From Fremontodendron californicum (Eukaryota > Streptophyta > Magnoliopsida > Malvales > Malvaceae), in contig JAULJL010000002.1 of the NCBI GenBank assembly GCA_030761205.1, positions 23,787,010-23,851,009 on the forward strand: a stretch of 64,000 nucleotides of DNA, read 5' to 3'. Position 1 is the stretch's first letter, and each line of letters opens with the position of its first letter. Made by a program: the position numbers and the translations under genes. Below are positions 21,098 to 30,850 of this stretch, one piece after another. The notes under the pieces were generated by a model. The model searched no databases and was not told where the DNA came from. It saw only the letters and a program-made list of their open reading frames with translations.

Positions 21098-21277
21098 ATG
21101 TAAATATAATTTTTACTAATCTTCAAAAAAAAAAAAAAAAAAATCATTTTTTTTCCCGGTTAAATGGCGGATAACGGTACTCCGTGATTATTTAAGTCGG
21201 TTCCATCAGCTACCCACAAAACTGATATTGTATATAAATTTCTCTTTCATTTTATTTTATTTCATTTTTTTTTCAGG
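21098..21277 (+). other. A1 intergenic segment with splice-acceptor-like end
   Basis: This non-coding 180 bp holds a 20-base poly-A run (about 21126-21144) and ends in a long pyrimidine tract with TTTTTTTTTCAG|GATGG at 21266-21280. The CAG lies immediately before the ORF2 ATG. This is a textbook plant 3' splice-site context, which suggests ORF2 is translated from a spliced RNA. The donor is not identified. Confidence 0.6.
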
Positions 21278-21814
21278 ATGGATGATATTCTCAAAAGATT
21301 GCAGAAACGATTTCCTCCTTTTCCTCGGAATATTTTACTGAAGCTTTACCAAGTTCGATTAGAAAGATTAAGAATGCTTATGAACAAAGGGATTCCTGAA
21401 GACATACGTTGGATAATTGAAGCCAAGGTACGTGAAGATGAATATCTTCCTGTTTTGCATTTACCAGGTACAGGTAGAAGCACTTTTGCAAAGAAGCGAC
21501 GAGCAAAGCGCATGAGTTCAAATTGCCACAAGTGTGCACGATGGACGTGTAACGGTAAATGTCGTTCTATTGGGATTCCGTCCTCTAATCGAGATGATAA
21601 AATTGAATTCATTAAGGATGGACTGAGTAAGGAGAATTTGGGTAATATCCAACTTTCTCTTGAGACGCATCCTAGTGGAGATGTACAAAGAGAAATTCTT
21701 GATTTATGGCCGCAATTCCAAAGGGAATGGCAACATCTTGGGAATCTGATGTTAAAAGACCATGTTTACCAGCTTGTAAGAAAACTGGATGGGAAGCATA
21801 TCCTCGACTCATAG
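21278..21814 (+). CDS. A1 ORF2: 178-aa protein with cysteine cluster, function unknown
   Basis: I do not recognise this protein. It starts with a basic, helix-prone segment (residues 1-50, MDDILKRLQKRFPPFP...). A basic patch (FAKKRRAKR, about residues 69-77) is followed by a Cys cluster, NCHKCARWTCNGKCRS (about 81-96), with spacing C-x2-C-x5-C-x3-C, which could bind zinc. The C-terminal third is acidic to neutral and helical. There is no signal peptide or membrane segment, so it does not look like an envelope protein. It sits in the usual Athila env position, directly behind an acceptor-like sequence. The frame is intact for 537 bp, and its basic patch resembles a nuclear-localisation or RNA-binding segment (inference). 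Confidence 0.72.
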   Translation: MDDILKRLQKRFPPFPRNILLKLYQVRLERLRMLMNKGIPEDIRWIIEAKVREDEYLPVLHLPGTGRSTFAKKRRAKRMSSNCHKCARWTCNGKCRSIGIPSSNRDDKIEFIKDGLSKENLGNIQLSLETHPSGDVQREILDLWPQFQREWQHLGNLMLKDHVYQLVRKLDGKHILDS

Positions 21815-22090
21815 AAGGCGTTTAAGCCGTTTCTGGACGTAAAACCAGAGGAAGATGCCAAATACACTTTCGGCGACATTATTACTTTTGACTTTTACGG
21901 TTGATTTTTCTTCTCTTTTTGATTTTCTTCCTGAAATCATGCAAAAATCTTTTGTTAGGTTAACATTTTCTTCTGACAGGTCAAATACACTTTCAGCAAC
22001 ATTATTACTCTTGTCTGATTCACTACTCAGTCCTCTATATATTACACCATGTACTCATTCTCTTTCAGGCACTCGAAAAAGAAAAAAAAA
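21815..22090 (+). other. A1 segment between ORF2 and LOG with local duplication and acceptor
   Basis: Two copies of CAAATACACTTTC(G/A)GC followed by ACATTATTACT lie near 21858 and 21982, so about 124 bp was duplicated. The open frame over 21855-22184 arises from this and is not supported as a gene. The segment ends with TTCTCTTTCAG|GCACTC (CAG at 22066-22068), an acceptor-like site 22 bases before the LOG ATG. Confidence 0.55.
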
Positions 22091-22738
22091 ATGGAAAGCA
22101 CTTCATCCCAGCGCATTAAAAAAATTTGTGTCTTTGGAGGTGCTTATCCAGGGAAAAATAACATATTCGCTGATGAAGCCATAAGAGTTGGAGTAATACT
22201 TGCCCAACAAAAGATCCACTTGATTTATGGAGGCGGTAGTACGGGTTTAATGGGAGCAGTCGCTACAGCAGCACACGCCGGAGGAAGTCCAGTTCTAGGA
22301 ATTGTGCCAAAACTATTCACAGATTTTTGTGGACCTACCGTGGGTAAGGAAATACAAGTCTGGAGTATCCCTGAACGGATAACAATCATGTACCATTCTG
22401 CCGATGCATTCATTGCCTTACCAGGAGGTCTGGGTACATTGGAAGAAATAGCTTGCGTGGCTTCTTGGTCATCTTTGGTCACAAATAAGAAACCCATTGG
22501 TTTGCTTAATATTAATGGTTATTTTAGTAATTTACTTTCATATTTAGATAATGCTGTGGATAATGGATTCATGTTTTCAGAGGCAAGGAGAACCATAATT
22601 TCTGCTACAACCATTGAAGATTTACTCAAAAAGCTACAAGCTTATGAGTGTTTATCTGCTACGGTTGTTTCGCAAACGCTCGGAAAAAGAAAAAGAGATA
22701 TGGACGAGCAAGGAGTGGATTGCACTTTGTCTTTGTGA
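22091..22738 (+). CDS. LOG: LOG-type cytokinin riboside 5'-monophosphate phosphoribohydrolase, captured and intronless
   Basis: LOG enzymes cleave cytokinin nucleotides to the free active bases plus ribose 5-phosphate in one cytosolic step. The 215-aa product has the family length. It shows, in order, an N-terminal strand (KKICVFGGAYPGK), the nucleotide-fold motif YGGGSTGLMG (about residues 45-54), the catalytic-region Arg in SIPERITIM, the signature PGGLGTLEE (about 120-128), and PIGLLNINGYF. The frame also opens at 22049, but the ATG at 22091 starts a product of normal length and lies 22 bases after an acceptor-like CAG. Plant LOG genes usually have several introns and this copy has none, so capture of a processed mRNA is likely. 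Oddities are GGAYPG where plant LOGs usually have CGSS, a Cys lost at that site, and a basic tail (RKRDMDEQG...). The frame is open throughout. Activity is untested. Confidence 0.93.
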   Translation: MESTSSQRIKKICVFGGAYPGKNNIFADEAIRVGVILAQQKIHLIYGGGSTGLMGAVATAAHAGGSPVLGIVPKLFTDFCGPTVGKEIQVWSIPERITIMYHSADAFIALPGGLGTLEEIACVASWSSLVTNKKPIGLLNINGYFSNLLSYLDNAVDNGFMFSEARRTIISATTIEDLLKKLQAYECLSATVVSQTLGKRKRDMDEQGVDCTLSL

Positions 22739-24534
22739 CATTATCTAACATTTTGCTTGTTGTGTCTCAGTTATAATAAGTGGTTAGCAACCTCTGCAGG
22801 TAATATCTCCTAAATTCTACCTTTAAAATTTGACATTGGGGACAATGTCATATTTTAGTAGGGGGTAAGGGACATATTTTGCTAAAAAAAAAAAATTTGT
22901 TGTGTTTTAAGACATTTAGAAGTATTCATTCTGAACAAGGTCTGAGTAAGGGAGACTTGAGACATACCTTGTCAGTTTGATTTAATCTTCTTCTTCAAAA
23001 AAACAAAAAAAACAAAAAAAAACAAAAAAAAAAAAACAAAAAAACAAAAAAAAAGCATGTTTAGACTTAGTGTGTTTTTTTTTAGTTACTTTCAATACAA
23101 TGATGAGATATGAATTGCATAAGTCTAAAACAGATTTATTAGTGAGAAGATTTTCATGAGAATTGAGCTTGATGTCAACCTTTTTATGAGCCAATGTTAA
23201 TATGATATGTTGATTGAGAAAGAAGCATGTTTAGACTTAATCTGACTTGTATAATCATCTTTGTGAGTTTTTGAGCCTATAATGATTGATGCATTATACA
23301 AATCAATCTAATTTCTTTCTTGAGTGCTCTTATGATTACATGATTCTCTAGAACTTGCTTTAAACCGTTTGAGACTATATTGATACATGTGACAACATGA
23401 ATATGATAGAGGCATTAGGATTATAACCAGAGCCAAACAGCCATCCATTATTAATGTTCTACGAGAACATCCCCACTAGTGAGCCAATTTGAGCCTACAT
23501 TAAATATGATGTTTTATTGGTAACCACAACTTACACCTAGCCTAAATATGCTTATATCCTTACCCTTGTTCTAAAGATGAATTTTATATTTTGAGACATA
23601 TTGCAAAAAAACAAGGGATATTTTTATTTGAAAATTTGGGTTAGAAACAAAAGATAAGTTTGGGAGAAGAAAAGAAAAGAAAAAGTCAAGAGAAAAAGAA
23701 AGGGATCATTGTCAAATACATTCCCATATTAAAAAAAAAAAAAAAAAAATCTTCTCTTGAACTTCTAGAAAAAGATGTTACAAAGTTGGTTAGAATGATG
23801 CAAAGGCTCAACATGAATATTTAGCCTATGTTATTATGTGCTTTATAAGAGTTTTGAGAAGTTTTATTTGTATGATCTTATTATGTCTCTAAAATCTATG
23901 AACTCTTTGGAACCTTTGTGATATCTTTATCCTTTTGTTCTTTAACCACATTATAACCCTTTGGCCCCATTACAACCTTGAATAAAGACCTCTTGATTTA
24001 TGAAGTTGTATGATCTAAATAGTGGAGAATAGGTGGACAAGCAAGCATATGGTAGAAGTGTTTTCATGAGATTGATTGAGTGTAAACACTTTACCACTAC
24101 TTTAAAGAGTGAAAATCAAGAGAGTATCCCATGTGAGAAGTTGAGATTAAGTTTGAATATACACTATTTTGATTGAAATATGTTATGTTATTATTGGCTT
24201 AACTCAAACTATTTACATTCAAGCAAGATTTTTTGTGAATTTCTTTAAGCTATTGATTAGTTTTTAAGACTTGTCCAATGATTATCTCTAATTTATATTG
24301 GAAGGATTAGTTATAATTATTATTTTTAGTTTTTCTTATGTCTTCAATGTTTGTGGGTATCGTCCTAGTAAACCCTCACGAGACTAAACTCGTCCACTAG
24401 GGACACCTAGGGGTTTAAAGGCTTGTGCCACATGCTAAGTGCCACCGTGATTTCCTACGAAAATGGATTAGATTAGATTTTCTTATTTTATTGAGTCGTT
24501 GCTAGGGACTAGCAACAATCTAAGTATGGGGGTG
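22739..24534 (+). other. A1 3' non-coding region with A-rich tracts and PPT
   Basis: About 1.8 kb with no supported gene. It contains GACATTGGGGACAATGTC (an 18-base palindrome, about 22829-22847) followed by GTAGGGGGTAAGG, a sequence type I know from Athila elements. AACAAAAAA-rich tracts lie at 22998-23054 and a poly-A run at 23730-23749. The purine-rich tract AAGTATGGGGGTG ends at 24534 and should prime plus-strand DNA. A GAGTCGTTGCTAGGGACTAG-like phrase near 24492 resembles a decayed second PBS-like sequence. Confidence 0.7.
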
Positions 24535-26018
24535 TGATAACTCGTATAATTATATAGTTTTTAGTTATGTTTTATTATTGTTTTGTGTCAAATACGAGTT
24601 ATTATTGTTTAGTCTAATTGTGTTTATGATCTTTTATATTTTTATGTAATTTGGTGTTTTTCACAAGTTTCTTTGAGTGATTTCAGATTACTAGAATTAA
24701 GGGCAAATCCAGTTCAGTTCCAGTTCCGACACCTTTTGCCATATCAGCTATATCTCGAGTTTCACTGAAGCAATAAGGCTGAACTTTGTATCCCTGCAAA
24801 GCTAAGAGGCATATCTATCTTTTTCATGTTTTACACTTCTTGAAACGGAGTCGTTTTCCCTAGCGAAATCGACCATCAAGTTGGCTGATGTGCAATGACG
24901 TCTGTTCTGCACCGTTTTGGTATTTTGACCATATCTTCCGATCCACGTACGCAAATGATCTGATTCCAACGGCTATGGATCCGTAACTGATAGGGGTATA
25001 TTTTTCTAGAAGACCATTTTATCAGATCGAGCCTCCAACATTGACAAAATCGACCATCAAGCTGGCTGATCAGAATTGTCATACAATATGACGAAAATTG
25101 TTAGAAAAATGCACCCACCTATTATACCTACCTTTGAAATTTGTAAAGCTTGTCTCTTGTCATTTAGCCCTCCAAAATGTGTATAAATAGAGGGCCTTGG
25201 ATGAGTATTGGGATACATTGATACATTGGTAGGATAGCCATTGTAATAAAATTCTCTAAGTTTTCTTTTTCTTTCCTTTCTCTAGTTTTCTTTTTCTTCT
25301 TACATTTCTTTTCATTTTATTCATATCTAGTATGTGTTTCTAATCATATTGTTGAGGTGATGAGGTGAAGCTCTTGGTAAATGCTAAGGTTAGTCTCTTA
25401 AACATGAGCTGAAATGAATCATCATTTATAAGCACTAGTATAGATAATATTTTCTTTTGGTTTAAAATCATACTTGCAAAGTAGAGATCTTGATTCATTA
25501 TTGACAATGAAAATGGCACAGTAAATGCTTGGTTTCATAACCTTGATTTGTTGTAGACATATACTTTGGCATAAGGAATGCTTGGACTCTTTTTATGAGT
25601 TTTGAGGACACCAAATGAACATAATATCATATGCTATGGACGTTGGACAATTTGGACTGAATTGCTAAACCTTCCGATTGGAACCTCCCTTATGTGTGGA
25701 TTTCAATTGTGTAATAAAACAAGATTAATCTTAGCATAACACCAAGAGTGGATTCTCTAACCTCAACATCCTTTCTTATTGTTTTTTATATTTTGTTTAA
25801 TTTCTTTTATGTTATTTTATTTATTTTGTTCTCTAATATCTTGTTTATTTTGTTTTGTTGTTGATTCCCTAATATCTTGTTTACTTTCTTTTTCTTATAT
25901 ATTTATAAACTTATACTTACTAATACGCTTCCCTGTGGTTCGACCTCGGACACCCGAGAATTTATTACTTGAACATAACCTGCACTTGGGTTTACAACTC
26001 TTAATTGAGTTTCCATCA
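24535..26018 (+). repeat. A1 3' LTR
   Basis: 1484 bp with the same ends as the 5' LTR. The TATA box is at 25182-25189 and AATAAA at 25245-25250. The only difference I find from the 5' LTR is C at 26014 for T at 18037. An open frame starting at 25779 runs through the LTR end into antisense T1 ORF1 and is accidental. Confidence 0.95.
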
Positions 26019-26023
26019 GATAG
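26019..26023. repeat. Right target-site duplication of A1 (GATAG)
   Basis: This is an exact copy of 16553-16557. In T1 it falls within the codons for Ala-Ile at the break in ORF1. Confidence 0.95.
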
Positions 26024-26717
26024 CAGGAGCCGGATCAATTTGTTTGCCCAGGCACTCAAAGAAGTCTACAACGGCCATCTTAATATGCCCCAAGATCTTT
26101 GGAAATATCACCAAACCATAAATCGCCAAAGCAAATACATCCACCACATGATCACTCTCCGGATTGTTCATGATATAGTCTCGTAAGAACACCCATGGGA
26201 TACAAATACTCAAACCCTTCTTCTTAATATCCGGTGAGTAAATCAGGATCTCCATATCCAGTATATCGGATAGCTTCTTCCAAAAGCTAACTGCCTTTTG
26301 CTGCTTGCAAAATATCTTATCAGGGGTGGATGACTCAATACGGAGCAAGACAGAGTACTCCTTAATGGTGGGTGTCATATCTTCCTGGTTGAATGTAAAG
26401 CATCGGTATGAGGGATTCCAAAACTGTACCACTGCCCTGATCAACTGCTCATCCATCTGGATCAGGAGAAGTAATGCTATGTCACCGTATTTCTTAGTGA
26501 ACTTGTTTTTCCTTGCAGTTCCCCATCGACCCCAAATCTCTTCTAATTCTGTCAAATCATTCTTACTCGGTTCTAAATGAACCAACTTGAGAAGAACAGA
26601 CACGAAGCTTATAGCCAAGCGATCTCCCCTGTCAACCTGATCCTTCTCTGACTCTGTTCGGACCTCTCGGTATGTCTTGGAAGTAACTGACCCTGGCGCA
26701 AGATTTCCATGCTCCAT
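26024..26717 (-). pseudogene. T1 ORF1 N-terminal part: plant-mobile-domain-like protein
   Basis: The minus frame is open from 26813. The ATG at 26715-26717 (MEHGNLAPGSVTSKTYREV) is preferred, because relatives I recall start there. About 230 residues show the features of the transposon-associated plant mobile domain: LEEIWGRWG, FWNPSYRCFTFNQEDMTPTIKEYSVLL, and IPWVFLRDYIM... DHVVDVFALAIYGLVIFP. The domain occurs in plant transposases and host proteins such as MAIN-like factors, but its role in Tat ORF1 is unknown. The frame is broken at PAI by A1, and the continuation (AETFRSLNF) lies at 16552. No stop occurs in this part, unlike the rest of T1. Confidence 0.8.
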
Positions 26718-27540
26718 GACCGTAACGAAAATCCCTCTGATTGGGATCCGGGTTAAGGCAAACACTCCTAAGTGACCATGATGCATGCAATGAAAACAAA
26801 ACAAACCAAACAAATCAAAGAGAAATGAGTCAGTACAAGGATATAATAATCAAATCAATGCGATATTGAAATAAATAGCTAAAGGTGAGAAAGGTTCCTC
26901 TTGGTGTTCCTAGCTTCGGTACTTCTAATAGAAATTCGACCTAGTTTCGTCTAGGTTCACTATATGCGGTTGCATTAGGTTCTTAAAAGTCTCCAAATTG
27001 CTCCTCACTATCGCCGGTGAAGGCTAGTAAGGCACCCCAATAAAAGCAGGTTCAATCTGTGAGTGTGTATTTCCCAGACCTATACGGAGGTTATCACCCC
27101 ACGAAGGCGTAGGTAGTCTACTACACCGAAAGTGTTTTGCTAGGCCATACGGAGGTTAACACCTCACGAGAGCGTAGTTAATTTACTTCCACCTAAAGGA
27201 CGAAAAATGGGTAGATGGCTTTTGTTATGCAAATGCCAATATAGTGTGTGAGGAGGAACAAACAAACCTTTCACCACCTATTCTATACCCTTATTCTAAA
27301 ACCCGAGCAATTTAATAAAGACAAATTAAAATGTAAAACATTAATTAAATAAAGAATAATAATGACACAAAAAGTTAAATAACCGGAGAATAATAAAAAT
27401 ATGCATGCATGTGAGAATGAGCACATCTAAAACAAATTTCCTTTATTAGAAACTGAGAATTAAATATAAACACCAATCAAAACCGACAAAATCGAGATTT
27501 TCTCTAACACACGACTAATTCTAGGCCGGACTCTCTAAAG
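26718..27540 (-). other. T1 leader between PBS and ORF1
   Basis: About 820 bp without a supported gene. It contains two similar phrases (CATACGGAGGTTAACACC at about 27149 and TATACGGAGGTTATCACC at about 27081), suggesting a small local duplication. Confidence 0.5.
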
Positions 27541-27558
27541 TCCCCAGCTGAGTCGCCA
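27541..27558 (-). other. T1 primer-binding site
   Basis: On the minus strand TGGCGACTCAGCTGGGGA starts four bases after the LTR end. TGGCGACTC.GCTGGGGA is a sequence I know from Tat-type elements directly downstream of the 5' LTR. I do not assign the tRNA. Confidence 0.72.
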
Positions 27559-27710
27559 AGCTATCGATACATGATCCGGGGACCCGTTCGAGTGAGGGGC
27601 AAACAGAGGTAAAGGAAAAGACGACTTAATTACTCTTGATTGAAATAAAAGCTCGAGGGTATGAAAACGACCTCGAAAAAAGAAATGGAGTAGCCACCAA
27701 TTTTTTTGGC

Positions 27711-27730
27711 TAGGTGTGATTGGTCACCTA
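27711..27730 (-). promoter_or_regulatory. Conserved LTR stem-loop (copy B)
   Basis: TAGGTG and CACCTA pair around TGATTGGT. The loop differs from copy A at two positions while the stem is unchanged. Confidence 0.5.
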
Positions 27731-28259
27731 CTAAAATTGGTTTTTTTTAAAAACATTTTAAAATTAATTAAAACATTTTTTTAAAACCAATTTTGAAGTC
27801 TGCGTTTTGAAACAGAGAAAAACAAGTGTCGGGTCTGGAGTCGGTTACGTGCGGGGAAGGATTAGCACCCCCACAACGCCCGTATAAAATGGTACCTTAT
27901 TAGTCTTGTGGTATCTCGAGTCTCGGTAAAAAGTCGATTGTAAAATTGGTGTTTGTAAATAATTCCCTTAAAAATTCATATTTTATTTGAAAATGACCTG
28001 GAATTTACTTGCATAAAAGTTTCCATATTTTCCGACAAACTCAGCAAAATATGGAATTTTTCATTGGTTTTGAAATTCTCTAAATCATTTTTTCAAAAAG
28101 ATATTCCGTTGTTAATGATAATTGATGACATCCTCCCCGGCAGACCCAGCAGAGAATTAATGAATTATTTTAAATCGAGAATAATCTTGATTTATAGAAA
28201 TATTATATATTTTCCATGTGTTTGAAAATTTATTGAAAATAACCATGAATATGCAAACA

Positions 28260-30580
28260 TGTTGCTAAGACGAGAATTAAATAGGCATGCGTATTTATCA
28301 TGGCATTGTAAGCAGAGTGACATGGCATAAGAATGAATGTCATGCGAGTGAAATCGACATGGCAAATAAAATGGCATGGCATGTGCAGGACATGGTATAA
28401 GAATAAATGTCATCTGAATGAAGTCGACATGGCAAACAAAATGACATAGCATGGAAAATGGAATGTGAATGAAATCGACATGGTATAGATAATGACATGA
28501 CATAAGGAAAATGTCATGTGAATGAAATTGACATGGCATACATAATGACATGGCACAAAATGTCATGGCATGTGAATGAAATCGACATGGAAAATAAGAT
28601 GACATGGCATATGAATGGGATGGCATAAGGTGATGACATGGCATAGGTGACTGTCATGTCAATGAAATCGACATGGCATACATTATAACATGGCATATGA
28701 ATGACATGGCATAAAACTGAATGTCATGTGAATGAAATTGACATGGCAAGAAAAATGACATGACATATGTGACATGGAATGTGAATGAAATCGACATGGA
28801 AAGCAAGATGACATGGCATATGAATGGCATGGTATAAGGTGATGACATGGTATAGGTGACCGTCATGTGAATGAAATCAACATGGCATACATAATAACAT
28901 GGCATATGAATGACATGGCATAAAAATGAATGTCATGTGAATGAAATCGGTATGCCAAGCAAAATGACATGACATATGTGACATGGCATAAGATGATGAC
29001 ATGGCATAAGATGAATGGCATGGCATAAAATGAATGACATGACATAAGTAACATGACCTAAAATGATGACATGGCATATATGATATGGCATATAATGATG
29101 ACATGGCATAAATGAATTTGGCATGAAATGATGACATGGCATAGATGACATGACATAAAATGATGATGTGGCATAGATGACATGGCATAAGATGACATGG
29201 CATAGATGAATTTATTTGAGAATGACTCAAAATTTATTAATACCCAAAAATCTTTTCATTTTTCCCGGTAAACCCGGCAAAACATAGGAAAGTTTTATTT
29301 ATTTCAAAATTTTTTGAATCATTTTTGTTTTAGAAAAGGGTATTCCTTTGTTAATAATTAATGATATCCTCTCCGGCAGACCCAGCCGAGAAAACCATGA
29401 ATTATTTAAACTTGAGAATATTTCCATATTTATTAAAATGTTATGAATGTGCAAATTGACATTAAGGCATGCATGATTACCAAAACATGATAAGCATTCT
29501 CCCTGTAATATGGAAGACGAGATGATGACATGACATGAGAATGACATGGCATAAAGTGATACAGCATGGTAATAAATTTCATGTGAATGAAATTGACATG
29601 GCAAACCAAAATGAGATAATCATAATGACATGGTAAACCAAATGACATGGCATGAGGATATTGTGTCATGGAAATAGAATGACATGGATGAAAAGTCAAG
29701 GTGATCGAATGTTCATGGCATGCTTAATCATGACATGAAATGGGCTCAAACATTAAATGACATGGTAAATGACATGCTATATGAATGATATGGCATAAAA
29801 ATACAATGACATGTATGAAGTATCATGGTGGCAGAATGGTCATGGTGATGGCATGTGGATAGCCGAATGGCATGGCATAAAATGCACCTAAGCTATAAAT
29901 GACATGGAATATGACATGGCATGACATGTTATATGAATGACATGGCATAGATGACATGGCATAGGGGACATGGCATGAAATGATGACATGGCATAGGTGA
30001 CATGGCATGAAAATGCACCTAAACTATAAACGACATGACAAATGACCTGGAATGACATGCTATATGGATGACATGGCATAGATGACATGGCATAAGTGAC
30101 ATTGCATGAAAAGATGACATTGCATAGGTGACATGGAATAGCCAAAAAAGACTTACTCTCTTCATGACATGGAAAGTGACCTAATATGCATGACATTACA
30201 TGACCTAAGATGCATGACATAACCAAAAATGATGCAAGGCATGGCATGAAGAATATATGGGCTGGCCGAATGGTATATGTTGCATGTCAAGAACACAAAA
30301 TGCAAGAGAACCCAACTACATGACCTAGAATGCTTGACACATCCAAGTATGATGCAAGGCATGGCATGAAGAATATATGGGATGGCCAAATGATATATGT
30401 TGCATGTCAAGAACACAAAATGCAAGAGAACCCAACTACATGACATAGAATGCATGAAACAACCAAGTATGATGCAAGGCATGGCATGAAATAAAAAAAC
30501 ATGAGATGGCCGAATGATATAGGGGATTTATCACAACATGAAAATGATTTAAAAAATAATATAGCATAAAAATGATGCAA
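28260..30580 (-). repeat. ATGACATGGCATA-type degenerate array in LTR B
   Basis: About 2.3 kb with two interruptions (29210-29450 and 30240-30420) of words such as ATGACATGGCATA, GTCATGTGAATGAAAT and CGACATGGCATA. Larger units of 160-200 bp are visible (for example 28560-28740 against 28760-28910). A 120-bp unit containing AAGAATATATGGG(C/A)TGGCC is repeated near 30250 and 30370. Six-frame translations are His, Cys and Met-rich nonsense. Confidence 0.78.
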
Positions 30581-30659
30581 AGAACATGACCAAAATATGC
30601 ATAGACATGCAAGGAAGTAATAAGAAAAACAAGTAAACAAAGAATAAGGAAAGTTGAGC

Positions 30660-30850
30660 TCCATGGTTGGTACAAATGGGCATAGCCCTCCCCTAACCAT
30701 AATCACTTGATATTATCAAAGCATGAAGCCTTTCCAACTCACAAATCAGAAAATAAACCAAGCTAACTATAAAAAATGGAGGTGAGCTCCATGGTTGGTA
30801 CAATGGGCATAGCCCTCCCCTAACCATGGTCACTTGATTTTTATCAAGAT
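30660..30850 (-). repeat. Tandem duplication of about 120 bp in LTR B
   Basis: GAGCTCCATGGTTGGTACAA with GGGCATAGCCCTCCCCTAACCAT-type sequence occurs near 30657 and 30783, followed in both by CACTTGAT and a GCCTTTC-containing segment. Confidence 0.7.

Larger units (their letters stand above)
16558..26018 (+). mobile_element. A1: young non-autonomous Athila-type element carrying a LOG gene
   Basis: A 9461-bp element with identical-length LTRs (16558-18041 and 24535-26018), a tRNA-Asp-type PBS, a purine-rich tract and a perfect GATAG duplication. The order is gag-protease-integrase tail (one ORF), ORF2 (178 aa), LOG, then 1.8 kb of non-coding DNA. RT, RNase H and the integrase core are absent, so it cannot move without a helper. 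Reading the two LTRs side by side I see one difference in 1484 bp (T at 18037, C at 26014). All three ORFs are open. It disrupts ORF1 of T1. Its youth, intact ORFs and captured hormone gene make it the standout feature of the window. Confidence 0.93.

Noticed and set aside
21855..22184. 109-codon frame between ORF2 and LOG
   Set aside because: It contains a local DNA duplication and overlaps LOG in another frame, with no motif.
25779..26186. 135-codon plus frame spanning the A1 3' LTR border
   Set aside because: It is part LTR and part antisense of T1 ORF1. The LTR portion is identical in the 5' LTR frame at 17802.
28192..30706. Many overlapping minus-strand open frames rich in Met, His, Cys and Ser
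   Set aside because: They arise from ATGACATGGCATA-type repeats in LTR B. All frames look alike, and no domain or homologous frame is kept in LTRs A, C or D.
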